Positions 18,006-26,529 are shown, counted from the first letter of the stretch. The stretch is DNA of 38,064 nucleotides from an uncultured Schlesneria sp. (GCA_903834925.1 CAILLA010000199.1:1-38064), one strand, 5' to 3'. Made by a program: numbers and translations. Notes: a model not told the origin generated them from the sequence alone.

Positions 18006-18376
18006 TGAACTGGAAACGCTGATCTCCACGTATACACCGATTTGGAAATCGTTGGGATTGACCTGCCGGTTGGACGACAAAGGCTTTCCACCTTGGCTCG
18101 TCCAGGTGGAAAGCCAAAGAAGAAAACTCTGCTTCTCAGGCATTTTCTGGTTTCCAAATTTGCTCCCACCTGGACGAGCCAGGGTGGAAAGCTTGGCATC
18201 CAACGCCTACGCAGATCCCGGAGGTTTCAGAATCCGTCCCCGTCTGACACTTTTGCATGGAATTCTTGATTTCACTCCCGATATCGAAAATGCGCAACTT
18301 CAAAACTTGCGCGTCGGGCTAACGAATAATCCGGGCAAAGTATTCCAAAGCTCTGAATTTGCGATTGACCCTGCAG
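18006..18376. other. intergenic region between convergent genes
   Basis: About 370 bases between the converging membrane-protein gene and csrA. It contains the inverted pair of repeat C at 18082-18192. The frame open across it is an artefact. No gene is supported. Confidence 0.55.
18082..18192. repeat. intergenic repeat C, two inverted copies
   Basis: Copy 1 is a hairpin with 11-bp arms GGCTTTCCACC (18082-18092) and GGTGGAAAGCC (18105-18115) around TTGGCTCGTCCA. Copy 2 at 18166-18192 is the reverse complement of the core with one mismatch in 22 bases (CCACCTGGACGAGCCAGGG...). The two copies can therefore also pair with each other over about 25 bases. The unit could act as a bidirectional terminator or be a REP-like element. 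Confidence 0.75.
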
Positions 18377-18562
18377 TCAGGCAACCTTCGGCTCGGACAA
18401 TTGGGACAAAATTCGTTCAACGCATTCTTCACGTGTAATCAGAATGTTTCGCGGCGCTTCGACACCCAGTTTCACCGAACCGTTCGATGCCCGAACGACC
18501 GTAATCGTAATGTCGTCGCCGAGCTTAATCGATTGGGATGTTTTGCGAGTAAGAACCAGCAT
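18377..18562 (-). CDS. csrA: carbon storage regulator CsrA
   Basis: A 61-residue CsrA, a homodimeric RNA-binding protein that binds GGA motifs in mRNA leaders to control translation and stability. MLVLTRKTSQSI, GDDITITVV and VKLGVEAPRNILITREE are all family hallmarks, with RNA-binding residues in the first strand (Leu4, Arg6) and the fifth (ITREE, against the common VHREE). Full length. It converges with the upstream membrane-protein gene and is not next to fliW or flagellar genes, which often accompany csrA in other phyla. A 7-bp hairpin (CCGTGAA/TTCACGG, 18630-18646) lies about 70 bases before the start in the probable leader. Confidence 0.95.
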   Translation of the reverse strand: MLVLTRKTSQSIKLGDDITITVVRASNGSVKLGVEAPRNILITREECVERILSQLSEPKVA

Positions 18563-19106
18563 GGATTGAATCTTTCGAGACTCGCCGCGATCACGGGCAG
18601 GGCGTCAAAAAAGCACCCCGGCGCGGCACCCGTGAATCGTTCACGGTCCATTCAAGAGAGTCAAAGAATAGCAAATCGAGGATTCGTGTCAAGACAAAGA
18701 TCGCTCTATTTCATGGAATTGTTATCCATAATTTCTGTTCTGAATTCGATCGTCACGTCAAATGCAAAAAAGCGTGAGTGTGTTGTCAAGACTTAAAGTT
18801 CGGGTTGTGTGCCACTGCATCGGAGTCTTCGGAGACGCAGTGTCTTGCCTTTGTCGAAGCAATCGAAGAGCACTGGGTGAACGAAGACGGTCATCCAGTG
18901 GCACCCGAATCTTTACTCTCTAGGCCAAGCAATACTCCCTGTTTTGCGACTCAAGCAGAAATTTTCGATTTTCATCGGTGTTCGACTTGGCACGCATTTT
19001 CGTCGGGCGTTTGTTATCTTCGCACGAGCAGCAAACCTCGAACATCGATGAGCCATTTCTCTCGACATCAAGGTTTGTTATTGAGACTCCAAATGGATTG
19101 GATGAC
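18563..19106. other. intergenic region between csrA and the sigma-factor gene
   Basis: About 540 bases between divergent genes. It contains the hairpin at 18630-18646 ahead of csrA and repeat D copy 1 at 18809-18904. The frame open from 18978 to the sigma-factor start is not conserved-looking. I see no convincing -35/-10 pair: TTGGCA at 18987 and TATCTT at 19015 are 22 bases apart, too far for a standard promoter. Confidence 0.5.
18809..18904. repeat. intergenic repeat D, copy 1 (multi-hairpin element)
   Basis: Outer arms GTGCCACTG (18809-18817) and CAGTGGCAC (18896-18904) are perfect complements. Inside, CACTGC/GCAGTG (18813-18842) and CACTGGGTGA/TCATCCAGTG (18871-18900, one G-U type mismatch) form alternative hairpins. 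The same architecture with different loops recurs at 34204-34317. Confidence 0.75.
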
Positions 19107-19721
19107 ATGAACGCGGATTCGTCGCAACTGGCTGACTGGCTGACGCTCGCGCGACAGGGAGATGATTCCGCACGAAATCGGCTGTTTGAAGCATGCCGAA
19201 GTTTTGTGGCCCTCACAGCTCGTGTGCAATTGCACCGCCGGTTGCAAACAAAGGTCGATCCATCGGATCTGGTTCAACAGTCAATGATGGAAGCTCATCA
19301 TGGATTTGACAAGTTCCGAGGTGGTACTCCAGAAGAATGGCTCGCCTGGCTAAAACAAATTGTTCAGCACAACGTCCTTGATGCTGACAAACATTACCGA
19401 GGAACCGAGCGACGAGACCTCCGCCGTGAACGGCCAATTTCCGATCCGGCGCTGAGTCACGCCGATTGGTCTCCGGCTGATCCTGGTCCCAGCCCAAGTC
19501 AAGTATTGTCAAAGGCTGAACGGGAACTCCAGGTCGCTGTTGCGATCGAGTCACTGCCGGATGACTATCGCCAGGTCGTCTTATTGAGAAACCTCGAACG
19601 CATGTCATTCGACGACGTGGCAGCACGCATGAATCGGTCTCGCGGTGCCTGTCAAATGTTGTGGATGCGAGCGGTCGAGCAATTACGCACACAACTCAAC
19701 CAGGACATCTCTTCGTCATAA
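19107..19721 (+). CDS. ECF-type RNA polymerase sigma-70 factor
   Basis: A 204-residue extracytoplasmic-function-like sigma factor. Region 2 covers about residues 20-100 (VDPSDLVQQSMMEAHHGFDKFRGGTPEEWLAWLKQIVQHNVLD) and region 4 about 145-195 (ESLPDDYRQVVLLRNLERMSFDDVAARMNRSRGACQMLWMRAVEQL), the latter with the expected helix-turn-helix. The KVDPSDLVQQ and HYRGTERRDLRRE motifs are typical of planctomycete ECF groups that are genetically tied to Ser/Thr kinases. The ATG at 19107 was chosen over upstream open frame because region 2 begins shortly after it. The kinase gene begins ten bases after the stop behind a perfect Shine-Dalgarno, so the pair is one operon. No anti-sigma factor is visible. 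Confidence 0.9.
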   Translation: MNADSSQLADWLTLARQGDDSARNRLFEACRSFVALTARVQLHRRLQTKVDPSDLVQQSMMEAHHGFDKFRGGTPEEWLAWLKQIVQHNVLDADKHYRGTERRDLRRERPISDPALSHADWSPADPGPSPSQVLSKAERELQVAVAIESLPDDYRQVVLLRNLERMSFDDVAARMNRSRGACQMLWMRAVEQLRTQLNQDISSS

Positions 19722-19727
19722 GGAGGT
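19721..19727 (+). promoter_or_regulatory. Shine-Dalgarno of the kinase gene
   Basis: AAGGAGG immediately follows the TAA of the sigma-factor gene and ends five bases before the ATG at 19732. It is the strongest ribosome-binding site in the window and decides the kinase start against the longer open frame from 19645. Confidence 0.85.
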
Positions 19728-19731
19728 TTCG

Positions 19732-21381
19732 ATGACAAATTCGACCTCAGAGGAAGACACGCCAGACGGAGAATTGATTTCACTTTTGGACGCTTATCTG
19801 ACTGCGATCCAAAGCGGCAACGAAACCGAGCAGCGACGACTGCTTAGCCAGGAACCAAAACTTGCAGCCTGGGCGGATGATCTGCGGGATATCGATTCAT
19901 TCGCCGCAATTCTCTCAGATCCGTTAGAGATTCGCACTCAAACCTCAGCCACGGCAGAATCGATCCGCTTTGGAAAATATGAATTGCGAGGCGAGCTGGG
20001 ACGCGGGGGAATGGGGGTCGTTTTTCGAGCGTATCATCCTGAACTTGACCGAACCGTCGCCCTCAAGATGCTGACCGGCAGCGCCTTCACTAGCCCAGAT
20101 CAGCGTCGCCGGTTCGCTCAGGAAGCTCGTCTCGCCTCGCGAATCCGGCATCCTCACATTGTCTCGATCCATGACGTCGGCGATTTTGCCGGGCAGCCCT
20201 ATTTCACAATGGACATCGTCACGGGAGCCAGCGTGGCAACGCAACTCGCCAATGGTGCCATTCCGATCGAGCAGGCTGTTCATTGGATGATCATGATTGC
20301 CAAGGCGGTCGAACATCTCCATTCCAATGGAATCATCCATCGCGATCTCAAGCCGTCGAATGTTCTGTTGGATGAATGCGACGAACCGTGTCTGGTCGAT
20401 TTTGGTCTCGCTCGTGCCCTCGACGAATTCCATGATCCGACGGTGACCGGGACGATCCTGGGAACACCAAGCTACATGTCGCCGGAACAGGCTGCGGGAC
20501 GTATCCGTGAAGTAACGACACGATCGGACGTCTACAGTCTTGGCGCCATCCTTTACGAGATGCTTTGTGGTCGCCCTCCGTTTAAAGCCGATTCGCCATT
20601 TGACACGGTCCTCCAAGTGATGGAACGCGAACCCTTGCCGCTTCGACACTGGAATCTAGCGATTCCCAAAAAGCTGGAGCAGATTTGCCTGCGCTGCCTG
20701 GAGAAGTCTCCTGATAAACGATACCCATCGGCGCTGGAACTGGCTCAGGATCTTGAGCGCTGGGTACGCGGAGAAAGTTCGCCCTACGAGTCCCTCTCGC
20801 CTGTCACACAGTTTTCCCGAACCTTTCGCCGATATCCAGATGTCGCCTATCGTTTGCTAGCGCTTGTACCGACGCTTTTGATCGTCATGCTGCGGTGCCT
20901 GCTGGCGCAGAATGCCCCGGCGATCTCGGACTATTACACACCGATCATGATGGAATTGAGTCTTTGGATTGGGCTATCTCTCGTCTGGGAATGGCACGCT
21001 TCAAAATCAACTGGCCATCAGTGGACACCTTACGCGTTTTTACTGACGGACATCATTTTTATGACGTCGATCCTGCGAGCGAGAAACAAGGCCGATATCT
21101 CGCATGTGACTGCCTACGCGCTGGTGGTCATCCTGTCCGGTCTTTCATTAAACCGTTCCCAGATCTGGACCGCAGGCCTGGGTTGCATCGCCGGATATCT
21201 TTGCCTGGTCTATGGTGCCAAAGACTTTGAAAGTTGGATCGTGCCAATCCTGATGGTCGTTCTGATCACGTGTTGCACCATTGTCACCGACTATCAGGCG
21301 CGTCGGCTTTCCATCTGGATTCGAAGTCGAGAAACAGCTGAACGGCAAATTCCCATCAAAACGCAGTCTCCTACGATTTAA
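19732..21381 (+). CDS. membrane-bound Ser/Thr protein kinase
   Basis: A 549-residue Hanks-type kinase. Residues 1-77 are a helical N-terminal region (LLDAYLTAIQSGNETEQRRLL). The kinase domain spans about 81-347: glycine loop GRGGMGVVF (90-98), catalytic Lys112 (VALKM), HRDLKPSN with Asp205, DFG at 223-225, GTPSYMSPEQ activation segment, and DVYSLGAILYEMLCG. All key residues are present. The C-terminal about 180 residues hold five or six membrane segments (about 375-392, 404-420, 433-448, 458-472, 478-495, 503-520) and a short charged tail, with no extracytoplasmic sensor domain or PASTA or WD repeats. The start has AGGAGG at 19721-19726. It probably controls the sigma factor encoded just upstream, by inference from linkage. 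Its stop lies six bases from the convergent U32 gene. Confidence 0.93.
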   Translation: MTNSTSEEDTPDGELISLLDAYLTAIQSGNETEQRRLLSQEPKLAAWADDLRDIDSFAAILSDPLEIRTQTSATAESIRFGKYELRGELGRGGMGVVFRAYHPELDRTVALKMLTGSAFTSPDQRRRFAQEARLASRIRHPHIVSIHDVGDFAGQPYFTMDIVTGASVATQLANGAIPIEQAVHWMIMIAKAVEHLHSNGIIHRDLKPSNVLLDECDEPCLVDFGLARALDEFHDPTVTGTILGTPSYMSPEQAAGRIREVTTRSDVYSLGAILYEMLCGRPPFKADSPFDTVLQVMEREPLPLRHWNLAIPKKLEQICLRCLEKSPDKRYPSALELAQDLERWVRGESSPYESLSPVTQFSRTFRRYPDVAYRLLALVPTLLIVMLRCLLAQNAPAISDYYTPIMMELSLWIGLSLVWEWHASKSTGHQWTPYAFLLTDIIFMTSILRARNKADISHVTAYALVVILSGLSLNRSQIWTAGLGCIAGYLCLVYGAKDFESWIVPILMVVLITCCTIVTDYQARRLSIWIRSRETAERQIPIKTQSPTI

Positions 21382-21387
21382 TCACTC

Positions 21388-23952
21388 CTAGAGAATCGCC
21401 AATGGATTGCGGCGTTCTTCGAGAGTTCCCCGCGTAACACCGACGCGGTTGGCGGCGTTCAGACGTCTCCAGACCTCGTCACCTCGAATACGATTGGAAA
21501 GCAGGTCGCCATAAAGATTCAGGATGCGTTTGACTTCGTCGGGCTGTTCATCCAGGAATTCGATGCGAAGATCAAAAACGTTTTGATCGAGCAACCCGGA
21601 AACGATCTCGGCCCCGCTTTGTGGAACGGCATTATATAAGGTGTTTCGGCACCCGACGTCGGCCTTCAGCGGATGCTCGCTGCCGACCCGGTCACGCAGC
21701 TGAACCAGATGTGTGTCACACGGCCGACCACAGTTTGTCTTGTTTGTGCCAGGTGAGAGAACGGCACAAAACACACAATGTTCCATATGGAACATTGGCA
21801 TATGCTGGTGAATCACAATTTCGAGCCACTGGGCTGGAACCGAAGAAACGAGGTTCAGCAATTGGTCGCGATTCAAATCGTACGAAGCGGTGACTCGTTG
21901 CGCACCCTGTTTTATCAGATAATCCACCGTCAGTTCGTTCGTGGCGTTCAATGAATAGTCGGCGACAAACGGAATTTCGCGTTCTGAGCAAAAACGCATC
22001 CCTGCCAGGTTTCGGACCAGGATTCCGTCCGCTCCGTGTTTCAGCAGCGACAAAAACAGCCCCGCCTCGTCCGGCTTCTGAATCCGGGGAGGCGCCAGAT
22101 AAATCGGAAAGCTCGCCGCATGAGCGATCGCCACCGCCTCTCGATATTCGCGAAGATCTTGAAAGTCGGCATAGATCAGTCGACCATCATTCTCGGTTGA
22201 CGAGCCATCATTTGTGACCGCCTGGATTTGCGATAACGTTCGACACAGCAAATGAAGTCGAGGCTGACGAGGCCTTTCTTTATCAGCAACAAGCGGGGAT
22301 CGAATCTTCGCTTTGAGTTCTTGAAGAGCTGACCCCGGATGCATCCTGCGTGGCGCGCACTGTTTGGTCGCTTGATCGAGCCGTGCGACAAGTTCCTGAC
22401 GCAGCTTTGACAAGACACTCAGCGGAATCATCGGCCCGTCAACGATTTCGGCATCGAGTTGGTCCAATTCGTAAGGGGTGTTACCCAATCGACCAAGTTG
22501 TTCCACAAGAAAATCTCGGGTCACTGCATGCTTTGTTGCCTTCACAAGCGGTGCTGCCGACACAACGTTCACGTGAATTGATTTGCCCAAGTTCGGTTGC
22601 GTCAGGGGCGTTAAGACCCCATCAATTTCGAGAGGTTTATCAACAATTGCGCGAACGCGTACGGTGAGTGGCCGCTTGCGAATTGGATCGGGTCCGGTGA
22701 ATGTCCTCTTTAACCGGGCCGTCAATTGCGGGTCGTCTGTCGTCCAAACGGTCTGGCCGATTGTTAGTTGCTCGAAATCGATTGATCCATGTTGAAATTG
22801 CAATTCGACCGTTCCGTGGTTCACCGGTTCATCGAGCAGGTGGCCTTCCTGGAACACGCCGTAAATTCGCCCCCCCTGTTCGGCGTCCGCTTCGCGATTT
22901 CCCTCGAATACAACTCCATCACCACGTTTGACCGGCCCTTCAAGCCGGATCTCAACGGAATCAAGGAAGACTTTTGTAATCGTTCCCAGCAACACGCCTC
23001 GCTTAGCTGACGAGGTGGCCGGAACGAGCATCTTGTGATCGTCACCCAATAGCCAACCGGGTGAGAAACCCCGTGAAAATGACAGCTCCATCTCGCGGAC
23101 ATCATCGCGTGAAAACTCGATCGACTCGCCCCGCATGGCACTGTCGATCGCCTCGCGATAATGACGAGTGATATTGGCGACGTATTCAGCCGTTTTCAGT
23201 CGTCCTTCAATTTTGAACGACGAAATTCCCGCTGCGATCAGTTCAGGGGTCAAATCATAAGCAGCAAGGTCTTGTGGACTGAGCAGGTATTTCTGAGGAC
23301 CCAGATCGACATCCTCACCATCACAGATCAGGTCATACGGCAACCGGCATGCCTGGGCACATTGACCTCGGTTGGCACTTCGACCCCCAAGGGACTCGCT
23401 TGTCAAACACTGCCCCGAATAGGCGACACAAAGTGCTCCGTGGACGAAGCATTCCAACGCGACGGATGTCGACTTTCGCAGGCGAACGATATCCTCGATC
23501 GATAATTCGCGGGGAAGGACCACACGTTCGACCCCCAGTTCCTCGGCCACTTGGATACATTCGGCACTTGTCAGCGTCATCTGAGTCGACGCATGAATAC
23601 TTAAGTCAGGGCATGTTTCGCGGATCAGCTGCAACAACCCCAAGTCCTGAACCAGAACCGCATCGACGTTGGATTGAGAAATTGTGCGGATCAGCGATTC
23701 AATCTCAGCCAGTTCATCAGTAAACGCCAAGGTATTCAGCGTGACATAGCCCTTCACGCCTCGATGATGCAGGAATTGCATAACATCCGTTAACTCGCTG
23801 GCGGCAACATTGGTGGCACGTGCCCGTGCGTTAAAACCGCAGTTCAATCCGAAGTAAACGGCATCAGCTCCATTCTCGACGGCGGCACGCAGGCAGTCCC
23901 GGTCTCCGGCAGGAGCGAGCAGTTCAGGTCGAAGTGATGGGGATAAAATCAT
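21388..23952 (-). CDS. U32 family protein (RlhA-like, with DUF3656)
   Basis: An 854-residue peptidase-U32-family protein. Despite the name, characterised relatives hydroxylate RNA with prephenate: RlhA on 23S rRNA C2501, TrhP on tRNA uridine 34. The N-terminal TIM-barrel core (LLAPAGDRDCLRAAVENGADAVYFG, residues 11-35) leads to the U32 signature ECFVHGALCVAYSGQCLTS (167-185) and RGQCAQACRLPY (195-206); Cys175, Cys182, Cys198 and Cys202 are the conserved iron-sulphur-type cysteines. A DUF3656-like collagenase domain follows, then a second U32-like part ending HCVFCAVLSPGTNKTNCGRPC. It is about 200 residues longer than E. coli RlhA. The gene runs alone and converges on the kinase. RlhA-like function is inferred from architecture. 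Confidence 0.88.
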   Translation of the reverse strand: MILSPSLRPELLAPAGDRDCLRAAVENGADAVYFGLNCGFNARARATNVAASELTDVMQFLHHRGVKGYVTLNTLAFTDELAEIESLIRTISQSNVDAVLVQDLGLLQLIRETCPDLSIHASTQMTLTSAECIQVAEELGVERVVLPRELSIEDIVRLRKSTSVALECFVHGALCVAYSGQCLTSESLGGRSANRGQCAQACRLPYDLICDGEDVDLGPQKYLLSPQDLAAYDLTPELIAAGISSFKIEGRLKTAEYVANITRHYREAIDSAMRGESIEFSRDDVREMELSFSRGFSPGWLLGDDHKMLVPATSSAKRGVLLGTITKVFLDSVEIRLEGPVKRGDGVVFEGNREADAEQGGRIYGVFQEGHLLDEPVNHGTVELQFQHGSIDFEQLTIGQTVWTTDDPQLTARLKRTFTGPDPIRKRPLTVRVRAIVDKPLEIDGVLTPLTQPNLGKSIHVNVVSAAPLVKATKHAVTRDFLVEQLGRLGNTPYELDQLDAEIVDGPMIPLSVLSKLRQELVARLDQATKQCAPRRMHPGSALQELKAKIRSPLVADKERPRQPRLHLLCRTLSQIQAVTNDGSSTENDGRLIYADFQDLREYREAVAIAHAASFPIYLAPPRIQKPDEAGLFLSLLKHGADGILVRNLAGMRFCSEREIPFVADYSLNATNELTVDYLIKQGAQRVTASYDLNRDQLLNLVSSVPAQWLEIVIHQHMPMFHMEHCVFCAVLSPGTNKTNCGRPCDTHLVQLRDRVGSEHPLKADVGCRNTLYNAVPQSGAEIVSGLLDQNVFDLRIEFLDEQPDEVKRILNLYGDLLSNRIRGDEVWRRLNAANRVGVTRGTLEERRNPLAIL

Positions 23953-24036
23953 GAATCAGCCGATACAGTCAAATGGCACCTGCAAAACGATCAAAATGAA
24001 ATCATCGGGTAACAATGTCAGCACGTCAATTCGCCG

Positions 24037-24066
24037 TGTCGATTCTCATCGCTTGACGTGTATAAT
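24037..24066 (+). promoter_or_regulatory. possible promoter of the DUF1854 gene
   Basis: A perfect -10 hexamer TATAAT lies at 24061-24066, about 108 bases before the start at 24175. The -35 region at correct spacing (near 24038-24043) is a poor match. A TTGACG at 24053-24058 is too close to act with it, so a sigma-70 promoter is only partly supported. Confidence 0.35.
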
Positions 24067-24174
24067 GCTGGTGAACCGAATCTTCGGGTGAAGAGCATCG
24101 GTCTTCGCTTCCAGACGAATCAAATTATAGACACCGTTGGTATCTGACGGCTTCTGAACCGAGAAGGCCCACTG

Positions 24175-24681
24175 ATGACTGCGACTGCTTTGGCATCCGA
24201 AGGGGATCAATTTTCTGTTGGTACTCTGGCGTTTGAACGTGATGAGTGGGGACGGCTCGTCCTGAAAACCGGCGATGGCAAAACGTATGTCGGAGTCGAA
24301 CCGGTTCGATGCTTCCCACTGTCCGACCCGGAGAAAGCGATTGCGCTGCTTGATCCCGAAGGGAAAGAGATCCTGACGTTGCCCGACCTGGATTCACTGA
24401 ATCCAGCAGCAAAAGAAGCTCTTCGACTGGAGCTTGCGTCACGAGATTTTGTCCCCGTGATCCAAAAAGTCGTTTCCGCGAGCAATCCCATTCCCCCTTG
24501 CCAATGGTCGGTGGAAACCGATCGAGGTTCGACGAGTTTCCTCCTGGAAAGTGAAGACGACGTGCGAAAACTGGGGCCGAACCGAGTCTTGATCGCCGAT
24601 TCGAATGGAATCCGGTACACGATCCCGGATATACGAAAGCTGGACTCCCATTCCCAGCGAATTGTTCAACGCCTGGTATGA
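24175..24681 (+). CDS. DUF1854 domain protein
   Basis: A 168-residue soluble protein matching DUF1854: VGVEPVRCFPLSDPEKAIALLDPEGKE, LASRDFVPVIQKV, CQWSVETDRGSTSFLLESEDDVRKLG and VLIADSNGIRYTIPDIRKLDSHSQ are the family's conserved blocks. Its biochemical role is unknown. In some proteobacteria DUF1854 genes sit beside ABC transporters in cyanophycin-metabolism clusters. Here it lies 87 bases upstream of an ABC ATPase gene, but no cyanophycin synthetase or cyanophycinase is in view. No signal peptide or membrane segment. Confidence 0.85.
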   Translation: MTATALASEGDQFSVGTLAFERDEWGRLVLKTGDGKTYVGVEPVRCFPLSDPEKAIALLDPEGKEILTLPDLDSLNPAAKEALRLELASRDFVPVIQKVVSASNPIPPCQWSVETDRGSTSFLLESEDDVRKLGPNRVLIADSNGIRYTIPDIRKLDSHSQRIVQRLV

Positions 24682-24768
24682 CCTGCTGTGGGGATTCCCG
24701 ACCGAGTCAATGTGATGGCCTAGCGGTGATCATCACGCGTTTCTGATTAAGCAAGCAAAAGAGCATCA

Positions 24769-25431
24769 ATGATTGACGTGCAACAGGTCTCCAAAGTTCA
24801 CATGCGTGGTCGCCTGGAAGTCCCCGCCCTGAAAGAGATCACCTGTCAGATACCGACAGGATCATTCACGTTTATTCTCGGGCCATCCGGCAGCGGGAAG
24901 AGTACGTTACTGTATCTCCTGGGTGCCCTCGACGAGCCAACAACGGGGACCATCACAGTTCACGGAAAATCGCTTCAGGCGATGACCGCGCGCGAACGAG
25001 ACCACTTTCGCCGGGAAGACGCAGGCTTTATCTTCCAGAACTTTAACCTGCTTGCCAATCTGACCGCCCTCGAAAACGTGCTTGTTCCATTCCTGCCAAC
25101 CGGAGTATCTCGCGAACAGCGGGACAAAGCATCGCATCTGCTCGAACGACTTGGCCTGGGAAGCCGCAGTGAACATCGGCCCAATCAATTGTCGGGTGGA
25201 GAACAGCAACGGGTGGCGATCGCACGAGCGTTGCTCAAACGACCCAAATTGGTGCTGGCCGATGAGCCAACCGGAGAACTCGATACGGCCAATTCCCTGG
25301 CAATCCTTGGCGACTTGAGAATGCTTTGTCTGGAACAGCAGTCCACGGTCGTTGTGGTAACTCACGAACACGAATACATTCAACCGGGCGATCACGTGAT
25401 TCGCATCCGGGATGGACGAATCGCAGAATAA
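24769..25431 (+). CDS. ABC transporter ATP-binding protein (LolD/MacB type)
   Basis: A 220-residue nucleotide-binding subunit. Walker A GPSGSGKST (38-46), Q-loop FIFQNFNLL, signature LSGGEQQRVAIARAL (141-155), Walker B LVLADEP (161-167), D-loop GELD and switch His199 (VVVTHEHEY) are intact. FQNFNLL and the domain size place it in the LolD/MacB/FtsE subgroup, which powers lipoprotein release, macrolide or peptide export, or cell-division signalling with a MacB-fold (FtsX-like) permease. No permease lies on either side: DUF1854 is upstream and a TolB-like protein downstream. The partner must be encoded elsewhere, or the ATPase acts with DUF1854 (inference). Confidence 0.93.
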   Translation: MIDVQQVSKVHMRGRLEVPALKEITCQIPTGSFTFILGPSGSGKSTLLYLLGALDEPTTGTITVHGKSLQAMTARERDHFRREDAGFIFQNFNLLANLTALENVLVPFLPTGVSREQRDKASHLLERLGLGSRSEHRPNQLSGGEQQRVAIARALLKRPKLVLADEPTGELDTANSLAILGDLRMLCLEQQSTVVVVTHEHEYIQPGDHVIRIRDGRIAE

Positions 25432-25497
25432 GACGGACAAAAGTCCGTATCACGATTTTCAAAACACCAGTCGTCATATCTCAGAGAGACCTCAACC

Positions 25498-26529
25498 ATG
25501 CTGACATCATTGCTGTTTGTGCTTCTCGGTGCTCCGCCCGTTGTGACAGATGATGCAGCCGAGGCGAAATATCTGGCGAACCAGAGACAGGTCACGTTTG
25601 GACTTCCACGAGCCGGCGAAGGCTATTTTTCTCCGAAGGGTGACTGGATCGTATACCAGGCCTACCCGATCGGCTATCCGTTCTATCAGATCTATGTCCA
25701 GAAACTCGACGAGAAAACCCCGCGGCTCTTAAGTACGGGACGAGGCAGAACGACCTGTGCCTATTTCTCGCCGGACGGGACAAAGATCCTGTTTGCGTCG
25801 AGTCACACCGACCCAAAGATCGATGAAACAGAACTCAAAGCCAGAGAAGAAGCGGCCAAAGGGGGGCGGCGACGATACCTGTGGGACTTCGACCCCAACC
25901 TGGACATTTACGTCGTCAATTTTGACGGAACAGGGATGAAACGCCTGACGGACAATCCGGGATATGATGCAGAAGGAAGTTATTCGTCGGACGGCAAGCA
26001 GATCGTCTTCACCTCGTCACGTGACGGTGATCCAGACCTCTACATTATGGACGCGGATGGTTCGAACGTCCGACAGCTTACCAATACACCAGGATATGAC
26101 GGCGGACCATTCTTTTCTCCCGACAACAAATGGGTCATCTTCCGTTCGGACCGCCAGAAGGAACATATGCTGCAACTTTTCGCCATCTCGGTGGATGGCA
26201 AAACGGAAGTACAACTGACGAATAACCTTGATCAGGTGAACTGGTGCCCTTACTTCCATCCCAGCGGCAAATATCTCGTCTGGGCAGGCGCGGACTATAG
26301 CAATGGACCGGCCAACGCCCCGTTCCATCTGTTTACAATGGAACTCGAATGGACTGAAAAATCACTCAAGGGAGGGGCGATCACACAAATCACTCACAGC
26401 ACGGCCCAGGATGTTCTGCCAGTCTTCAGTCCTGATGGAAAAAGTCTGATGTGGTCATCAACGCGCACCCCCGATGGATCCAGCCAGTTGTGGATCGCCG
26501 ATTGGTTGCGGGGAAAGGCCGCGAACTAA
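25498..26529 (+). CDS. TolB-like PD40 beta-propeller protein
   Basis: A 343-residue protein built from WD40-like PD40 (TolB-type) repeats: YFSPKGDWIVYQ, YFSPDGTKILFASS, SYSSDGKQIVFTSSRDGDPDLYIMDADG, FFSPDNKWVIFRSD and VFSPDGKSLMWSSTRTPDGSSQLWIAD, each the F(S)PDG core of a propeller blade. A short hydrophobic N-terminus (MLTSLLFVLLGAPPVV) could be a signal peptide. It lacks TolB's N-terminal domain, so it is a propeller only, probably periplasmic. GAGAG lies upstream of the ATG at 25498. It lies 66 bases after the ABC ATPase gene and may be in the same operon. Binding partner unknown. Confidence 0.88.
   Translation: MLTSLLFVLLGAPPVVTDDAAEAKYLANQRQVTFGLPRAGEGYFSPKGDWIVYQAYPIGYPFYQIYVQKLDEKTPRLLSTGRGRTTCAYFSPDGTKILFASSHTDPKIDETELKAREEAAKGGRRRYLWDFDPNLDIYVVNFDGTGMKRLTDNPGYDAEGSYSSDGKQIVFTSSRDGDPDLYIMDADGSNVRQLTNTPGYDGGPFFSPDNKWVIFRSDRQKEHMLQLFAISVDGKTEVQLTNNLDQVNWCPYFHPSGKYLVWAGADYSNGPANAPFHLFTMELEWTEKSLKGGAITQITHSTAQDVLPVFSPDGKSLMWSSTRTPDGSSQLWIADWLRGKAAN

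Noticed and set aside
17902-18438. 178-codon plus-strand frame across repeat C
   Set aside because: It runs through the 3' end of the membrane-protein gene, the inverted repeats and csrA antisense, with no coding signature.
19945-20649. 234-codon minus-strand frame inside the kinase gene
   Set aside because: Antisense shadow of a well-supported kinase domain; no motif of its own.
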